A stretch of DNA of 64,000 nucleotides from Paraburkholderia phenazinium. GTDB lineage: Bacteria > Pseudomonadota > Gammaproteobacteria > Burkholderiales > Burkholderiaceae. The stretch spans positions 2,604,001-2,668,000 of the forward strand of contig NZ_FSRM01000002.1 of assembly GCF_900141745.1 (NCBI RefSeq), written 5' to 3'. The notes under the pieces are model-generated. The model searched no databases and had not been told where the DNA came from. It worked only from the letters and a program-made list of their open reading frames with translations. Both the position numbers and the translations under genes were made by a program. This document shows, in pieces, positions 16,821-25,437 of the stretch. Position 1 is the stretch's first letter. Each line of letters starts with the position of its first letter.

Positions 16821-17642
16821 ATGTCAAACGTGCTCGACCTCGATCTGTATTTCGCCCGTATTGGCTATCAGGGCCCGCGTGCTCCCACGCTCGCGGTGCT
16901 GAGCGAACTGCACCGCCTGCATCCGCTTGCGATCCCATTCGAAAATCTCGACTCGTTTAGCGGCCGGACGGTCGCGCTCGAACTGCCGGTGATCGTCAGC
17001 AAGCTGCTCGAGCGCCGGCGTGGCGGATATTGCTTCGAGCAGAACAAGCTGTTCGCCCATGTGCTGATGCAACTGGGCTTTCGCGTGACGCCGCTGATTG
17101 CGCGCGTATTGTGGGGCTGCGAGCCGGGTGCGGTCACGGCTCGCACGCACATGCTGACGCGCGTGGATATCGACGACACGGCATGGCTCGCCGACGTCGG
17201 TTTCGGCAGCATGACGCTGACCGCGCCGTTGCGTCTCGAGGCGGGCATGCCGCAAGGCACGCCACTGGAAACGTTCCGGCTCGCCGATGCGTCGCACGGT
17301 GCGCTTGACCTCGAAGTGCAGTTGGGCGATACCTGGGCGAAGACGTACCGCTTCGATCTGCAGCGCGCGGAATGGATCGACTATGAGGTGGCGAACTGGT
17401 ACACGTCGGCGTGGCCGCAGTCGAGGTTCGTCAATCATCTGATTGCCTGCCGGGTCTTGCCGCACGGCCGCCTTGCGCTGTTCGACCGGCGTCTGACCGA
17501 ACGCGGTGCGAATGGCGAAGTCGTCAGCGAGCAGGTGCTCGAGTCCGCCGCGGAGCTTGCGGCGTGCCTCGTCGAGCGGTTCGGCTTTATGCCTGGCGAG
17601 ATCGACGCGCCGCGTCTTTTCGAGCGGGTGCGGGAGCAATAG
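16821..17642 (+). CDS. nat: Arylamine N-acetyltransferase
   Basis: The 273-residue protein transfers acetyl from acetyl-CoA to arylamines and hydrazines. The full catalytic triad is visible: Cys71 in RRRGGYCFEQN, His110 in ARTHMLTRV and Asp125 in WLADVGFGS. Length and motif spacing match bacterial NATs. The start was set at MSNVLDLDLYF; the longer frame upstream is unsupported. It is followed 47 bases later by a methyltransferase-like membrane gene in the same direction and is divergent from the iron set, probably with its own AT-rich promoter. Confidence 0.93.
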   Translation: MSNVLDLDLYFARIGYQGPRAPTLAVLSELHRLHPLAIPFENLDSFSGRTVALELPVIVSKLLERRRGGYCFEQNKLFAHVLMQLGFRVTPLIARVLWGCEPGAVTARTHMLTRVDIDDTAWLADVGFGSMTLTAPLRLEAGMPQGTPLETFRLADASHGALDLEVQLGDTWAKTYRFDLQRAEWIDYEVANWYTSAWPQSRFVNHLIACRVLPHGRLALFDRRLTERGANGEVVSEQVLESAAELAACLVERFGFMPGEIDAPRLFERVREQ

Positions 17643-17689
17643 CGCGACACCGGCGCGACTTTGCAGGATCAATCCTGGAGCCTGATGCG

Positions 17690-18367
17690 ATGATCATGCG
17701 ACTGCTGGTTCAAATGGTGGCTTCGTCCGTCGTCATGGCGGGGCTGCTGTTCGGCGCGGCGGGCACGTTGCATTGGGCCGGCGCCTGGTGGTTTCTGCTC
17801 GAATGGGCGGTGCTCGGGACGTGGATCGGCCTGTGGCTCGCCCGGCACGATCCGGCGTTGCTGGCCGAGCGGCTCAAGCCGATCGTGCAGCGGCAACAGA
17901 GCCGCTGGGACCGCGTTTTCATGGCGTTCACCGGCGCGGTCTGGATCGGCTGGATGATCCTGATTGGGCTCGACGCCGGGCGTTTTCACTGGTCGGCTGT
18001 GCCGGGCTGGCTGAGCGTGATCGGCGCGCTCGGGATATTTCTCTGCCTCTACGGCTGCCGTTATGTATTCCGCGCCAACAGCTTCGCGGCGCCTGTCGTC
18101 AAGATTCAGTCCGAGCGCGGCCACACGGTCAGCGATACCGGCCCCTATGCCTACGTCCGGCATCCGATGTACGCGGCGGCGCTACTCTTCCTCGCCGGGA
18201 CACCGCTGCTGCTCGGGTCGTGGTGGGGGCTCCTGTGCGTGCCGCTGCTGATTGCCGGTATCGGTTATCGCGCCGTGCGGGAGGAGCGCATGCTCGCCGA
18301 GCAACTCGAAGGCTATGCCGACTACGCGGCGCGCGTGCGCTATCGGTTCGTGCCATATATCTGGTAG
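17690..18367 (+). CDS. Isoprenylcysteine carboxyl methyltransferase-like membrane protein
   Basis: The 225-residue integral membrane protein has about five helices and the C-terminal ICMT/PEMT-type SAM-binding pattern: GHTVSDTGPYAYVRHPMYAA followed by EERMLAEQLEGYADYAARVRYRFVPYIW. In bacteria such proteins have largely unknown small-molecule or lipid substrates. GGAG at 17677-17680 supports the ATG. It follows nat closely and probably shares its transcript. Confidence 0.8.
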   Translation: MIMRLLVQMVASSVVMAGLLFGAAGTLHWAGAWWFLLEWAVLGTWIGLWLARHDPALLAERLKPIVQRQQSRWDRVFMAFTGAVWIGWMILIGLDAGRFHWSAVPGWLSVIGALGIFLCLYGCRYVFRANSFAAPVVKIQSERGHTVSDTGPYAYVRHPMYAAALLFLAGTPLLLGSWWGLLCVPLLIAGIGYRAVREERMLAEQLEGYADYAARVRYRFVPYIW

Positions 18368-18479
18368 CCGGCGCCCAGTTCACATCTTCGGTCTCACATC
18401 TCCCGGTCAGATCTCCTGCTCGGACCACGTCGGCGCATCCGTGCACCAGCACGGCACATCTTGCGCCATCAGGTGAACC

Positions 18480-18489
18480 TGTCTAGACA
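18480..18489. promoter_or_regulatory. HutC-type operator, distal site
   Basis: TGTCTAGACA is a perfect palindrome matching the GTNTANAC core known for HutC-subfamily GntR regulators. It lies 228 bases ahead of the binding-protein gene of the first amino-acid importer. Between here and the second site the 349-base gap has no gene that I can support. Confidence 0.55.
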
Positions 18490-18638
18490 AAATGCACCGC
18501 GACGGCGCGTCTGACGGATACTTTTCAACATCTTCAGGCTTTTAAATATTCGCCTTTAGCCTTGTTTTATAGGGCTTACCCGAAGGTTTGAGAAAAATTT
18601 CATGATTCTGCTTGCGACGATTTTTTTACTCATGCAGA

Positions 18639-18652
18639 CTTGTCTAGTCAAT
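18639..18652. promoter_or_regulatory. HutC-type operator, proximal site
   Basis: CTTGTCTAGTCAAT repeats the distal site with one changed base (TTGTCTAG-TCAA). It lies 65 bases before the binding-protein start codon, close to where a promoter is expected. Two spaced copies suggest cooperative or looped binding by the regulator encoded at 23758. Confidence 0.55.
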
Positions 18653-18716
18653 TCAGGCGAGTGAATGGATCACTCGGCTAGCTGGATGGTGTTTCCTCAA
18701 TCAAAGGAGTTTCGAC

Positions 18717-19577
18717 GTGAAGGTAAAGCGCACTACGTTGGCTAAAGCATTGATTGGCGCCGTCCTCGGCGCAGCGACCATTCTCGCGGCGCCCGTGCAG
18801 GCGAAAGACTGGAAATCGGTGACCATCGCCCTGGAAGGCAGCTACGCGCCGTGGAATCTGACGCTCCCCGGCGGCAAGCTGGGCGGCTTCGAGCCCGAAC
18901 TGGTGGCGAACCTGTGCGCGCGCATCCAGTTGCAATGCAACCTGGTCGCCCAGGACTGGGACGGCATGATTCCGGGTCTGCAGGCAGGCAAGTTCGATGT
19001 GTTGATGGACGCCATCTCGATCACGCCGGAACGCGAAAAGATCATCGCCTTCTCGCGCCCTTATGCAGCCACGCCGGCCACCTTCGCCGTGACCGATACC
19101 AAGCTGTTGCCGAAGTCCGGGCCGACCAGCGCCGTGCTCAAGCTGACGGGCGACCCGAAAACCGACCAGCCGACCGTCGACGCGTTGCGTAAGGAACTGA
19201 AGGGCAAGACCATCGGTATCCAGTCCGGCACGGTCTACACCAAGTTCATCAACGACGGCTTCAAGGACGTGGCCACGATCCGCGTCTACAAGACCTCGCC
19301 GGAGCGCGACCTCGATCTCGCAAATGGCCGTATCGACGCCTCGTTCGACGACGTGACCTACTACGCCGGCAACGTCGACAAGAAAGAGACTGCGTCGATC
19401 GTGATGGCCGGACCGAAGATCGGCGGCCCGATCTGGGGTCCGGGCGAAGGCCTCGCGTTCCGCAAGCAGGACGCCGACCTGAGGGCGAAGTTCGACACCG
19501 CAATCGCCGCGGCACTCGCCGACGGCACCGTGAAGAAGCTCTCCATGAAGTGGTTCAAGACCGACGTCACGCCTTGA
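18717..19577 (+). CDS. Polar amino-acid ABC transporter, periplasmic binding protein
   Basis: The 286-residue SBP_bac_3 protein has a signal peptide (LAKALIGAVLGAATILAAPVQA, cleavage near residue 29) and typical stretches SVTIALEGSYAPWNL, FEPELVANLCARI, DWDGMIPGLQAGKFDVLMDAISITPERE and KTIGIQSGTVYTKFI. It is closest in layout to histidine/lysine/arginine/octopine-type binding proteins. It heads a five-gene operon with two permeases, an ATPase and a histidine-ammonia-lyase-like enzyme, so its ligand is probably that enzyme's substrate, an imidazole or betaine-like amino acid. Ligand identity is inference. Confidence 0.9.
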   Translation: MKVKRTTLAKALIGAVLGAATILAAPVQAKDWKSVTIALEGSYAPWNLTLPGGKLGGFEPELVANLCARIQLQCNLVAQDWDGMIPGLQAGKFDVLMDAISITPEREKIIAFSRPYAATPATFAVTDTKLLPKSGPTSAVLKLTGDPKTDQPTVDALRKELKGKTIGIQSGTVYTKFINDGFKDVATIRVYKTSPERDLDLANGRIDASFDDVTYYAGNVDKKETASIVMAGPKIGGPIWGPGEGLAFRKQDADLRAKFDTAIAAALADGTVKKLSMKWFKTDVTP

Positions 19578-19634
19578 GCGGCGAGTGCGCGAGCGCGGCG
19601 ACGCCGCCTCGCGGACGAAGCCGTGACCGCGTGC

Positions 19635-19664
19635 CTGCACGTGCGGTGAAGTTGGCACGTGCAG
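19635..19664 (+). other. Intercistronic hairpin after the binding-protein gene
   Basis: CTGCACGTGC and GCACGTGCAG form a perfect 10-base stem around a 10-base loop in the 123-base gap between the binding protein and the first permease. Such hairpins commonly stabilise the upstream message so that the binding protein is made in excess. No U-run follows. Confidence 0.6.
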
Positions 19665-19700
19665 CGTGACTGATACAACGGATAGGACGAGGAGTAGGGT

Positions 19701-20423
19701 ATGACTCTTATCGGGATGCTCGGCTTCGGGCCGGATGGCTGGGGCGGCGTCGTGCTGCTGGCAGCCTTGATGACCGTCGCGCTGACGCTCGCGGCGCTCG
19801 CTGTCGGCGCGGTGTTTGGCGCACTGGTGGCGGCGGCCAAGCTGTCGCGTTTTCGCAGCTTGCGCATCGTCGGCGATTTCTACACGACGGTGTTTCGCGG
19901 CGTACCCGAACTGCTCGTGATCTATCTGTTCTATTTCGGCGGTTCGACGCTGGTGACGACCATCGGTCAGTGGTTCGGCGCCGACGGTTTTGTCGGCGTA
20001 CCGCCTTTCGTCATCGGCGCGCTCGCGGTAGGGATGATTTCCGGTGCGTATCAGGCCGAGGTTTACCGCGCGGCCGTGCTGGCGGTCTCCCGCGGCGAGC
20101 TTGAGGCGGCCCGTTCGATCGGCATGTCCACGCTGACGATGGCCCGTCGCATTCTGATTCCGCAGGTGTTGCGCTTCGCATTGCCAGGCATCGGCAATGT
20201 ATGGCAACTGAGCTTGAAGGATTCCGCGCTGATCTCGGTCACCGGCCTTGCCGAACTGCTGCGCGCGAGCCAGATAGCGGCAGGCTCGACCCATCAGTAT
20301 TTCACCTTCTTCGTCGTGGGCGGCGGCTTGTATCTGCTGATGACGAGCATCTCCAACCGGATCTTCAATCACGCGGAAGCGCGTGTGGGCCGGTCCTTCC
20401 GCCGCAATTTCGCGCGCAACTGA
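19701..20423 (+). CDS. Amino-acid ABC transporter permease (HisQ-like)
   Basis: The 240-residue inner-membrane protein has about five helices, the family entry FYTTVFRGVPELLVIYLFYF and the ATPase-contacting EAA loop ELEAARSIGMSTLTMARRILIPQVLRFALPG. It is the HisQ/ArtQ-type partner of the second permease, whose gene starts 15 bases later. AGGAG-rich sequence precedes the ATG. Confidence 0.9.
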   Translation: MTLIGMLGFGPDGWGGVVLLAALMTVALTLAALAVGAVFGALVAAAKLSRFRSLRIVGDFYTTVFRGVPELLVIYLFYFGGSTLVTTIGQWFGADGFVGVPPFVIGALAVGMISGAYQAEVYRAAVLAVSRGELEAARSIGMSTLTMARRILIPQVLRFALPGIGNVWQLSLKDSALISVTGLAELLRASQIAAGSTHQYFTFFVVGGGLYLLMTSISNRIFNHAEARVGRSFRRNFARN

Positions 20424-20438
20424 CGAGGCCGGGTCATC

Positions 20439-21200
20439 ATGCATATCGACTTCGATTTCCTGCTCGACACGCTGCGCCAGTTGTTTGCCGCGGTGCCGAC
20501 CACGCTCGGACTGTTCTTTTCTTCGCTGGTGCTGGGCGGTCTGCTGTCGCTCGTGATCGTCACGATGCGTGTGTCGCCGCACTGGCTGCCGAACCGCTTT
20601 GCGCGTGCTTACATCCTTGTGTTTCGCGGCTCGCCACTGCTGATCCAGATGTTCCTTGTGTATTACGGGCTCGGCCAGTTCGGTGTGATCCGCGAGAGCT
20701 TCCTGTGGCCGGTGCTGCGCGAACCGTATATGTGTGCGGTGCTGTCACTGGCATTGTGTACGGCCGGCTACACCGCCGAGATCATCCGTGGCGGCCTGAT
20801 GGCCGTGCCGGTCGGACAGATCGAAGCGGGTTATGCGATCGGCCTGTCGGGCTTCGCATTGCTGCGCAGGGTGATCGGCCCGATTGCGTTGCGGCAGTGT
20901 CTCCCTGCGTATTCGACCGAGGCCGTGCTGCTCGTGAAGTCGACCGCGCTCGCGAGTCTCGTCACCGTGTGGGAAGTGACCGGCGTCGCGCAGCAGATCA
21001 TCCAGCAGACCTATCGGACTACTGAGGTGTTTATCTGCGCTGCGTTGATCTATCTGTTCCTGAATTTCATCATTGTGCGTCTGCTGGGGCTGCTCGAAGT
21101 ACGGCTGTCGCGCCATCTGCGCGCGGCGCCCGCTCAAGCCGCAACGCGCCCGGTTCCGGCCGCCACCGAAGCACGCCAAACCCCTCGGGCGGCACCTTGA
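20439..21200 (+). CDS. Amino-acid ABC transporter permease (HisM-like)
   Basis: The 253-residue partner permease shows [22 protein letters not shown] and the EAA loop [32 protein letters not shown]. It should form a heterodimer with the preceding permease. The C-terminal 25 residues are Ala/Pro/Arg-rich and not part of the transport fold. The ATPase gene starts 34 bases downstream. Confidence 0.9.
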   Translation: MHIDFDFLLDTLRQLFAAVPTTLGLFFSSLVLGGLLSLVIVTMRVSPHWLPNRFARAYILVFRGSPLLIQMFLVYYGLGQFGVIRESFLWPVLREPYMCAVLSLALCTAGYTAEIIRGGLMAVPVGQIEAGYAIGLSGFALLRRVIGPIALRQCLPAYSTEAVLLVKSTALASLVTVWEVTGVAQQIIQQTYRTTEVFICAALIYLFLNFIIVRLLGLLEVRLSRHLRAAPAQAATRPVPAATEARQTPRAAP

Positions 21201-21234
21201 ACGGCCACTCGTCCTGGATAGTCTGGAGAATCAA

Positions 21235-22026
21235 ATGAACGCTACGGCACCCGTTGCATTGTCGGTCAAGAACATTCACAAGTCGTTCGGCGAGCATCAC
21301 GTTCTGAAGGGCATCTCGCTCGACGCGCATGAAGGCGACGTGGTCTCGATCCTTGGCGCCAGCGGCTCCGGCAAGAGCACTTTCCTGCGCTGCCTGAACC
21401 TGCTGGAGACACCGGACGACGGTTCGGTCGCGCTGGCCGGTGAAGAACTGAAAATGAAGCGCCGTGGCGACGGCAAGCTGCAACCAAGCGACCGCCGCCA
21501 GGTGGACCGCATCCGTTCGCAACTTGGCATGGTGTTCCAGAACTTCAATCTCTGGTCGCATATGACAGTCCTCGACAATCTGATCGAAGGTCCGATGCGC
21601 GTGCAAAAGCGCAGCCGCGCGGAAGCCGTCGAAGAGGCCGAAGCGTTGCTCGCCAAAGTCGGTCTGGCGGAAAAGCGCGGCCACTATCCTGCGCACCTGT
21701 CGGGCGGTCAGCAGCAGCGCGTGGCGATCGCCCGGGCGCTGGCCATGCATCCGAAGGTCATGCTGTTCGATGAACCGACTTCGGCGCTCGATCCGGAACT
21801 GGTGGGCGAAGTCTTGCGGGTGATGCGCTCGCTGGCGGAGGAGGGCCGCACGATGCTGGTGGTCACGCACGAGATGGGCTTTGCCCGCCATGTGTCGAAC
21901 CGCGTGATGTTCCTGCATCAGGGCGAAGTCGAAGCTGACGGCACGCCGGACGAGGTGTTCGGCGATCTCAAGTCCGATCGCTTCAGGCAATTCGTCTCGA
22001 GCCACCACCATCGCACTACGAACTGA
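21235..22026 (+). CDS. Amino-acid ABC transporter ATP-binding protein (HisP/GlnQ-like)
   Basis: The 263-residue ATPase has Walker [11 protein letters not shown]-loop [14 protein letters not shown], signature [16 protein letters not shown], Walker [17 protein letters not shown] and H-loop [12 protein letters not shown], all as in HisP. The start MNATAPVAL replaces a longer frame overlapping the permease. It ends 8 bases before the lyase-like gene, so importer and enzyme are one transcription unit. Confidence 0.93.
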   Translation: MNATAPVALSVKNIHKSFGEHHVLKGISLDAHEGDVVSILGASGSGKSTFLRCLNLLETPDDGSVALAGEELKMKRRGDGKLQPSDRRQVDRIRSQLGMVFQNFNLWSHMTVLDNLIEGPMRVQKRSRAEAVEEAEALLAKVGLAEKRGHYPAHLSGGQQQRVAIARALAMHPKVMLFDEPTSALDPELVGEVLRVMRSLAEEGRTMLVVTHEMGFARHVSNRVMFLHQGEVEADGTPDEVFGDLKSDRFRQFVSSHHHRTTN

Positions 22027-22034
22027 GTATCGTC

Positions 22035-23660
22035 ATGGCCGTTATCCGTTCCGATCGTCCTCTGGACTGGCGTCAGATCGCGGCGGTCGCCGCGGGTGAG
22101 CCGCTTGAGCTTTCCGCCGATGCGCGCGCGCGCATTTCGGCGGCCCACGTGCTTGTCGAACAGATCGTCGAACGCGGCATTCGCGCCTATGGCGTGAACA
22201 CCGGCGTGGGCGCGCTGTGCGATGTGATCGTTTCGCCATCCGAACAACGCACCCTGTCGCGCAACATCCTGATGAGTCATGCCGTGGGTGTCGGCACGCC
22301 GCTCGGCGCCGCGGAAACGCGGGCGATTATCGCTGCGGCCGTCAACAACTTTGCTCACGGACATTCGGGTATCCGGCTTGCCGTCGCAGAGCGGCTGGTG
22401 ACGCTGCTCGACGCCGGCTGCCTGCCCGAGGTGCCGGCGTTCGGCTCGGTCGGCTACCTGAGCCATATGGCGCATATCGCGCTCGTGTGTATCGGCGAGG
22501 GTCATGCGCACTACCGCGGCGAGCGTCTCAGCGGGCGTGAAGCGCTACAGCGGCTCGGACTCGAACCGCTCGTGCTCGACGCAAAAGAGGGGCTCAGCCT
22601 GGTCAACGGTACGCCCTGCGTGACAGGACTTGCGGCGCTGGCGCTTGCGCGCGCCGGGCGGCTGCTCGACTGGACCGACGTGGTCGCGGCCATGAGCTTC
22701 GAAAACCTGCGCGGCCAACTGGTTGCTTTTGATGCCGAATCGTTGGCGTTGAGGATTTCACCGGGCCTGAGTCTGGTCGGCGAAAGAATGCGCAGCGCGC
22801 TTGCCGATAGCGGCATACTCGCAGCGGCGATCGGGCGGCGCACCCAGGACCCGCTCAGCATGCGCACCATTCCCCATGTGCATGGCGCGGCCCGCGACGT
22901 CTTCAGCGCAACCGCGGAAGTCGTCAATCGCGAACTCGCTTCAATCACCGACAATCCGATCGTTGCCGGCACGCCCGAAGAGCCGCGCGTCTATTCGCAG
23001 GCCCATGCCGTTGGCGCTTCGATTGCGCTGGCGATGGATAGCCTTGCTACGGCTATCGCGCAGGTGGCGGCGATGGCGGAGCGGCGGCTCGACCGCCTCG
23101 TCAATCCGCTGGTGAGCGGCTTGCCGGCGTTTCTTGCCGAGCCGGGCGGCACCTGTTCGGGCTTCATGATTGCGCAGTACACCGCGGCTTCGCTGGTGGC
23201 GCAGAACCGGCGCCTCGCCATGCCCGCTAGCCTCGACGGCGGGATCACATCCGGCCTGCAGGAAGACCATTTGTGTCACGCGACGCCGGCGGCGCTCAAG
23301 GCGCTGGAGATCGTCGACAACGCTGGCCGTATCGTCGCCATCGAACTGCTGGCAGCGGCTCAGGCTTACGATCTGCAAATGCTCGATGCCCCGCGCGCGC
23401 CGTACACCGATTCCTTGTGGCGACGCGTGCGCAGCGCCGTGCCGACCTATCGCGACGACCGGCCGCTCGCCGAGGACATGGCGCTGGCATTCCGTATCAT
23501 TGCCGACACAGCGCCGCCGCCGCTACCGGACCCGGGTAAGATGCGGCCTGCAACCGTTGGCACCGGAGCGGACACTGCCTATCCACCGGTTGCCGGCGCG
23601 AGCCCTGCAGCACCCACGACGGTTGCGATCGCTGCTTGCGATCTGCAATCGGCGGCGTGA
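22035..23660 (+). CDS. Histidine/phenylalanine ammonia-lyase-like protein lacking the MIO triad
   Basis: The 541-residue protein is clearly of the HAL/PAL fold: YGVNTGVG at 52-59, SHAVGVG at 81-87, HSGIR at 110-114, EGLSLVNGT at 185-193, QDPLSMR at 271-277 and LQEDH at 408-412. However, where active lyases have GSVGASGDLAPL, whose Ala-Ser-Gly cyclises to the MIO cofactor, this protein has GSVGYLSHMAH (137-147): the triad is absent and about three residues are lost. The tyrosine after QDP is also replaced by Leu274. It therefore cannot use the normal mechanism. MIO-less HAL-fold lyases are known (ergothionase, which eliminates trimethylamine from ergothioneine), so a lyase acting on a betaine or histidine derivative is plausible. 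The last 45 residues are a Pro/Ala-rich tail. Confidence 0.75.
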   Translation: MAVIRSDRPLDWRQIAAVAAGEPLELSADARARISAAHVLVEQIVERGIRAYGVNTGVGALCDVIVSPSEQRTLSRNILMSHAVGVGTPLGAAETRAIIAAAVNNFAHGHSGIRLAVAERLVTLLDAGCLPEVPAFGSVGYLSHMAHIALVCIGEGHAHYRGERLSGREALQRLGLEPLVLDAKEGLSLVNGTPCVTGLAALALARAGRLLDWTDVVAAMSFENLRGQLVAFDAESLALRISPGLSLVGERMRSALADSGILAAAIGRRTQDPLSMRTIPHVHGAARDVFSATAEVVNRELASITDNPIVAGTPEEPRVYSQAHAVGASIALAMDSLATAIAQVAAMAERRLDRLVNPLVSGLPAFLAEPGGTCSGFMIAQYTAASLVAQNRRLAMPASLDGGITSGLQEDHLCHATPAALKALEIVDNAGRIVAIELLAAAQAYDLQMLDAPRAPYTDSLWRRVRSAVPTYRDDRPLAEDMALAFRIIADTAPPPLPDPGKMRPATVGTGADTAYPPVAGASPAAPTTVAIAACDLQSAA

Positions 23661-23757
23661 AACGGTCAATGGACCCACGAGCCGGTGCGGCCGGCCTACC
23701 CGCCGGACGCATTGGCGCATTTGCGTATTGCGTGCCACCCACGAGGTCGACGTGAAT

Positions 23758-24540
23758 ATGAACATAGACAACGCGCCATTCGAAACGACCGAGGGCAGTC
23801 CTCGCCAGGTTGCCGAAGCGTCAGCAAAAAATAACGCACAGGAACCTGCAAAAGCGACGCCGGCCTATCAGCAGATCAAGCGCTACGTCGTGAAGCGGAT
23901 TGCCGAAGGCGACTGGAAACCGGGGGGGCTGATTCCATCGGAGACCGAACTGGTCAAGGAGTTCGGCGTGGCGCGCATGACCGTGTCGCGCGCGCTGCGC
24001 GAGCTGACCACCGAGCGGGTATTGACCCGCGTGCAAGGGTCCGGCACGTTCGTTGCGCCGCAGCGCTACGAATCGACGGTACTCGAGATTCGCAATATCG
24101 CGGACGAGATTGCTGCGCGCGGCCATCGGCATATGGCGCGCGTGCTGACGCTCGAACCGAGCGACGATCCGGAGGCGCTCGATGCACTCGGTCTGTCTGC
24201 TGGACCGGCGTTTCATTCGCGCATCGTGCACTGCGAAGAAGGCGAGCCGATTCAGTACGAAGACCGCTACGTCAATCCCAAGGTATTCCCCGAGTATCTG
24301 CAACAGGACTTCACGGCCGAAACGCCGAATCACTACATGGTGCGGCTCGCGCCGATCCAGCGCGCCGAGTTTCGCATCTATGCGCAAAAGCCTGACGCGC
24401 ACGTGCGCAAGCATCTGCTGATGGAGATCGGCGAGCCGTGCCTGCTGTTGTGGCGCCGCACCTGGGTGGGCGTTGCGGTGGCGACCTCGGTGCGGTTGTG
24501 GCATCCGGCGTCGCGCTTCCATCTGGCGGGTAACGTTTGA
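23758..24540 (+). CDS. GntR-family regulator, HutC subfamily (first)
   Basis: The 260-residue protein has a winged helix at about residues 30-100 (YQQIKRYVVKRIAEGDWKPG, SETELVKEFGVARMTVSRAL, VLTRVQGSGTFVA) and a UTRA ligand domain with the HutC-type EDRYVNPKVFPEYLQQDF. It follows the lyase-like gene by 97 bases on the same strand and probably controls that operon through the GTCTAGAC sites upstream of it. A GTG two codons earlier (23752), with GAGG at 23743-23746, is an alternative start. The effector may be an imidazole acid such as urocanate or thiourocanate. Confidence 0.88.
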   Translation: MNIDNAPFETTEGSPRQVAEASAKNNAQEPAKATPAYQQIKRYVVKRIAEGDWKPGGLIPSETELVKEFGVARMTVSRALRELTTERVLTRVQGSGTFVAPQRYESTVLEIRNIADEIAARGHRHMARVLTLEPSDDPEALDALGLSAGPAFHSRIVHCEEGEPIQYEDRYVNPKVFPEYLQQDFTAETPNHYMVRLAPIQRAEFRIYAQKPDAHVRKHLLMEIGEPCLLLWRRTWVGVAVATSVRLWHPASRFHLAGNV

Positions 24541-24567
24541 GTCTGATCCAGGACTGCGGCTTGTTCA

Positions 24568-24587
24568 GGCGGCCCGTCCAGGCCGCC
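24568..24587. terminator. Hairpin between convergent GntR genes
   Basis: GGCGGCC pairs with GGCCGCC around a 6-base loop in the 51-base gap between the two convergent regulator genes. No clear U-run follows on either strand, so termination strength is uncertain. Confidence 0.45.
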
Positions 24588-24591
24588 GTAT

Positions 24592-25437
24592 TCACCCCTG
24601 GCGCTGCGAGATGTCCGGCGTGAACCGGCAGCCCAGCCGGTAGCGTGAGCCCGGATGAACGAAGCGGGCGAACGTCACGGCTACGCCGCTCGTCCACGTG
24701 CGGCGCACCAGCGTCAGACACGGCTCTTCGACGCGGATTTCCAGCAGCGCGGCTTCGGCAGGCGTCGAGAGGCCTGCATCCACGACATGTTCGACGTCAT
24801 GCGCCGGCACGACGTTGTAGAGATACTCGGATGGGCGGATCGCCGCGAAGTCCTGCTGCAAAAACTCCGGCGCGGTGGCCGGATTGACGTAGCGGTCCTC
24901 GAGTTGCACCGGCAGGCCGTTCTCGCGATGTACGCAGATCACATGAAACACCGAAGCACCCGGCGCCAGCCCCAATGCATTGGATACCACCACAGGCGCG
25001 GTTTCGCGTTGCTTCAGCAGCGTTTCGTAGGTGTACTCATGACCGCGCGAGCGGATCTCGTCGCCGATATGGGCGATCATCAGCAGGGTGGATTGCGGTT
25101 TCGCCTCGGCGACGAAAGTGCCCACGCCCGACACCCGCGTGACGAGCCCTTCGTCGGCGAGCTCGCGCAGCGCGCGGTTGACTGTCATGCGCGAGACGCC
25201 CAGTTCGGCGACGAGGTCGAGTTCGGACGGGATGCGGTCGCCGGGTTGCCGCGCACCTGATTCGATGGTGCGGCGAATATGGCTTTTGACCTGTTCGTAG
25301 CGCGCAGTCGGATGGTCGGGCATGTCGAGCGCACTGCCAGCCGCGCCAGCCGCAGCGCTGGCGGTCGCGGCAGCGGCGCTCGCAGAAACGCGCGTTGCCG
25401 GCATACGGCCAGTACCGCGGGCGGCGCGCGCGGTCAT
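24592..25437 (-). CDS. GntR-family regulator, HutC subfamily (second)
   Basis: The 281-residue protein has an Ala/Ser-rich leader (residues 1-40), a winged helix ([54 protein letters not shown]) and a UTRA domain with [19 protein letters not shown] and [19 protein letters not shown], close to bona fide HutC. Its ATG overlaps the ATPase stop codon (ATGA), so it is the last gene of the second importer operon. The GTATATAC sites at 28661 and 28771 are its likely operators. It shares the UTRA family with the first regulator but the two read different operators. Confidence 0.88.
   Translation of the reverse strand: MTARAARGTGRMPATRVSASAAAATASAAAGAAGSALDMPDHPTARYEQVKSHIRRTIESGARQPGDRIPSELDLVAELGVSRMTVNRALRELADEGLVTRVSGVGTFVAEAKPQSTLLMIAHIGDEIRSRGHEYTYETLLKQRETAPVVVSNALGLAPGASVFHVICVHRENGLPVQLEDRYVNPATAPEFLQQDFAAIRPSEYLYNVVPAHDVEHVVDAGLSTPAEAALLEIRVEEPCLTLVRRTWTSGVAVTFARFVHPGSRYRLGCRFTPDISQRQG

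Noticed and set aside
18678-20582. A 634-codon minus-strand open frame opposite the first importer
   Set aside because: It lies antisense to the binding-protein and first permease genes, is Arg/Gly/His-rich, and has no domain motifs; long antisense frames are normal in this GC-rich DNA.
22035-23660. Simple annotation as histidine ammonia-lyase HutH
   Set aside because: The Ala-Ser-Gly triad needed to form MIO and the catalytic tyrosine after QDP are absent, so the standard name would mislead.
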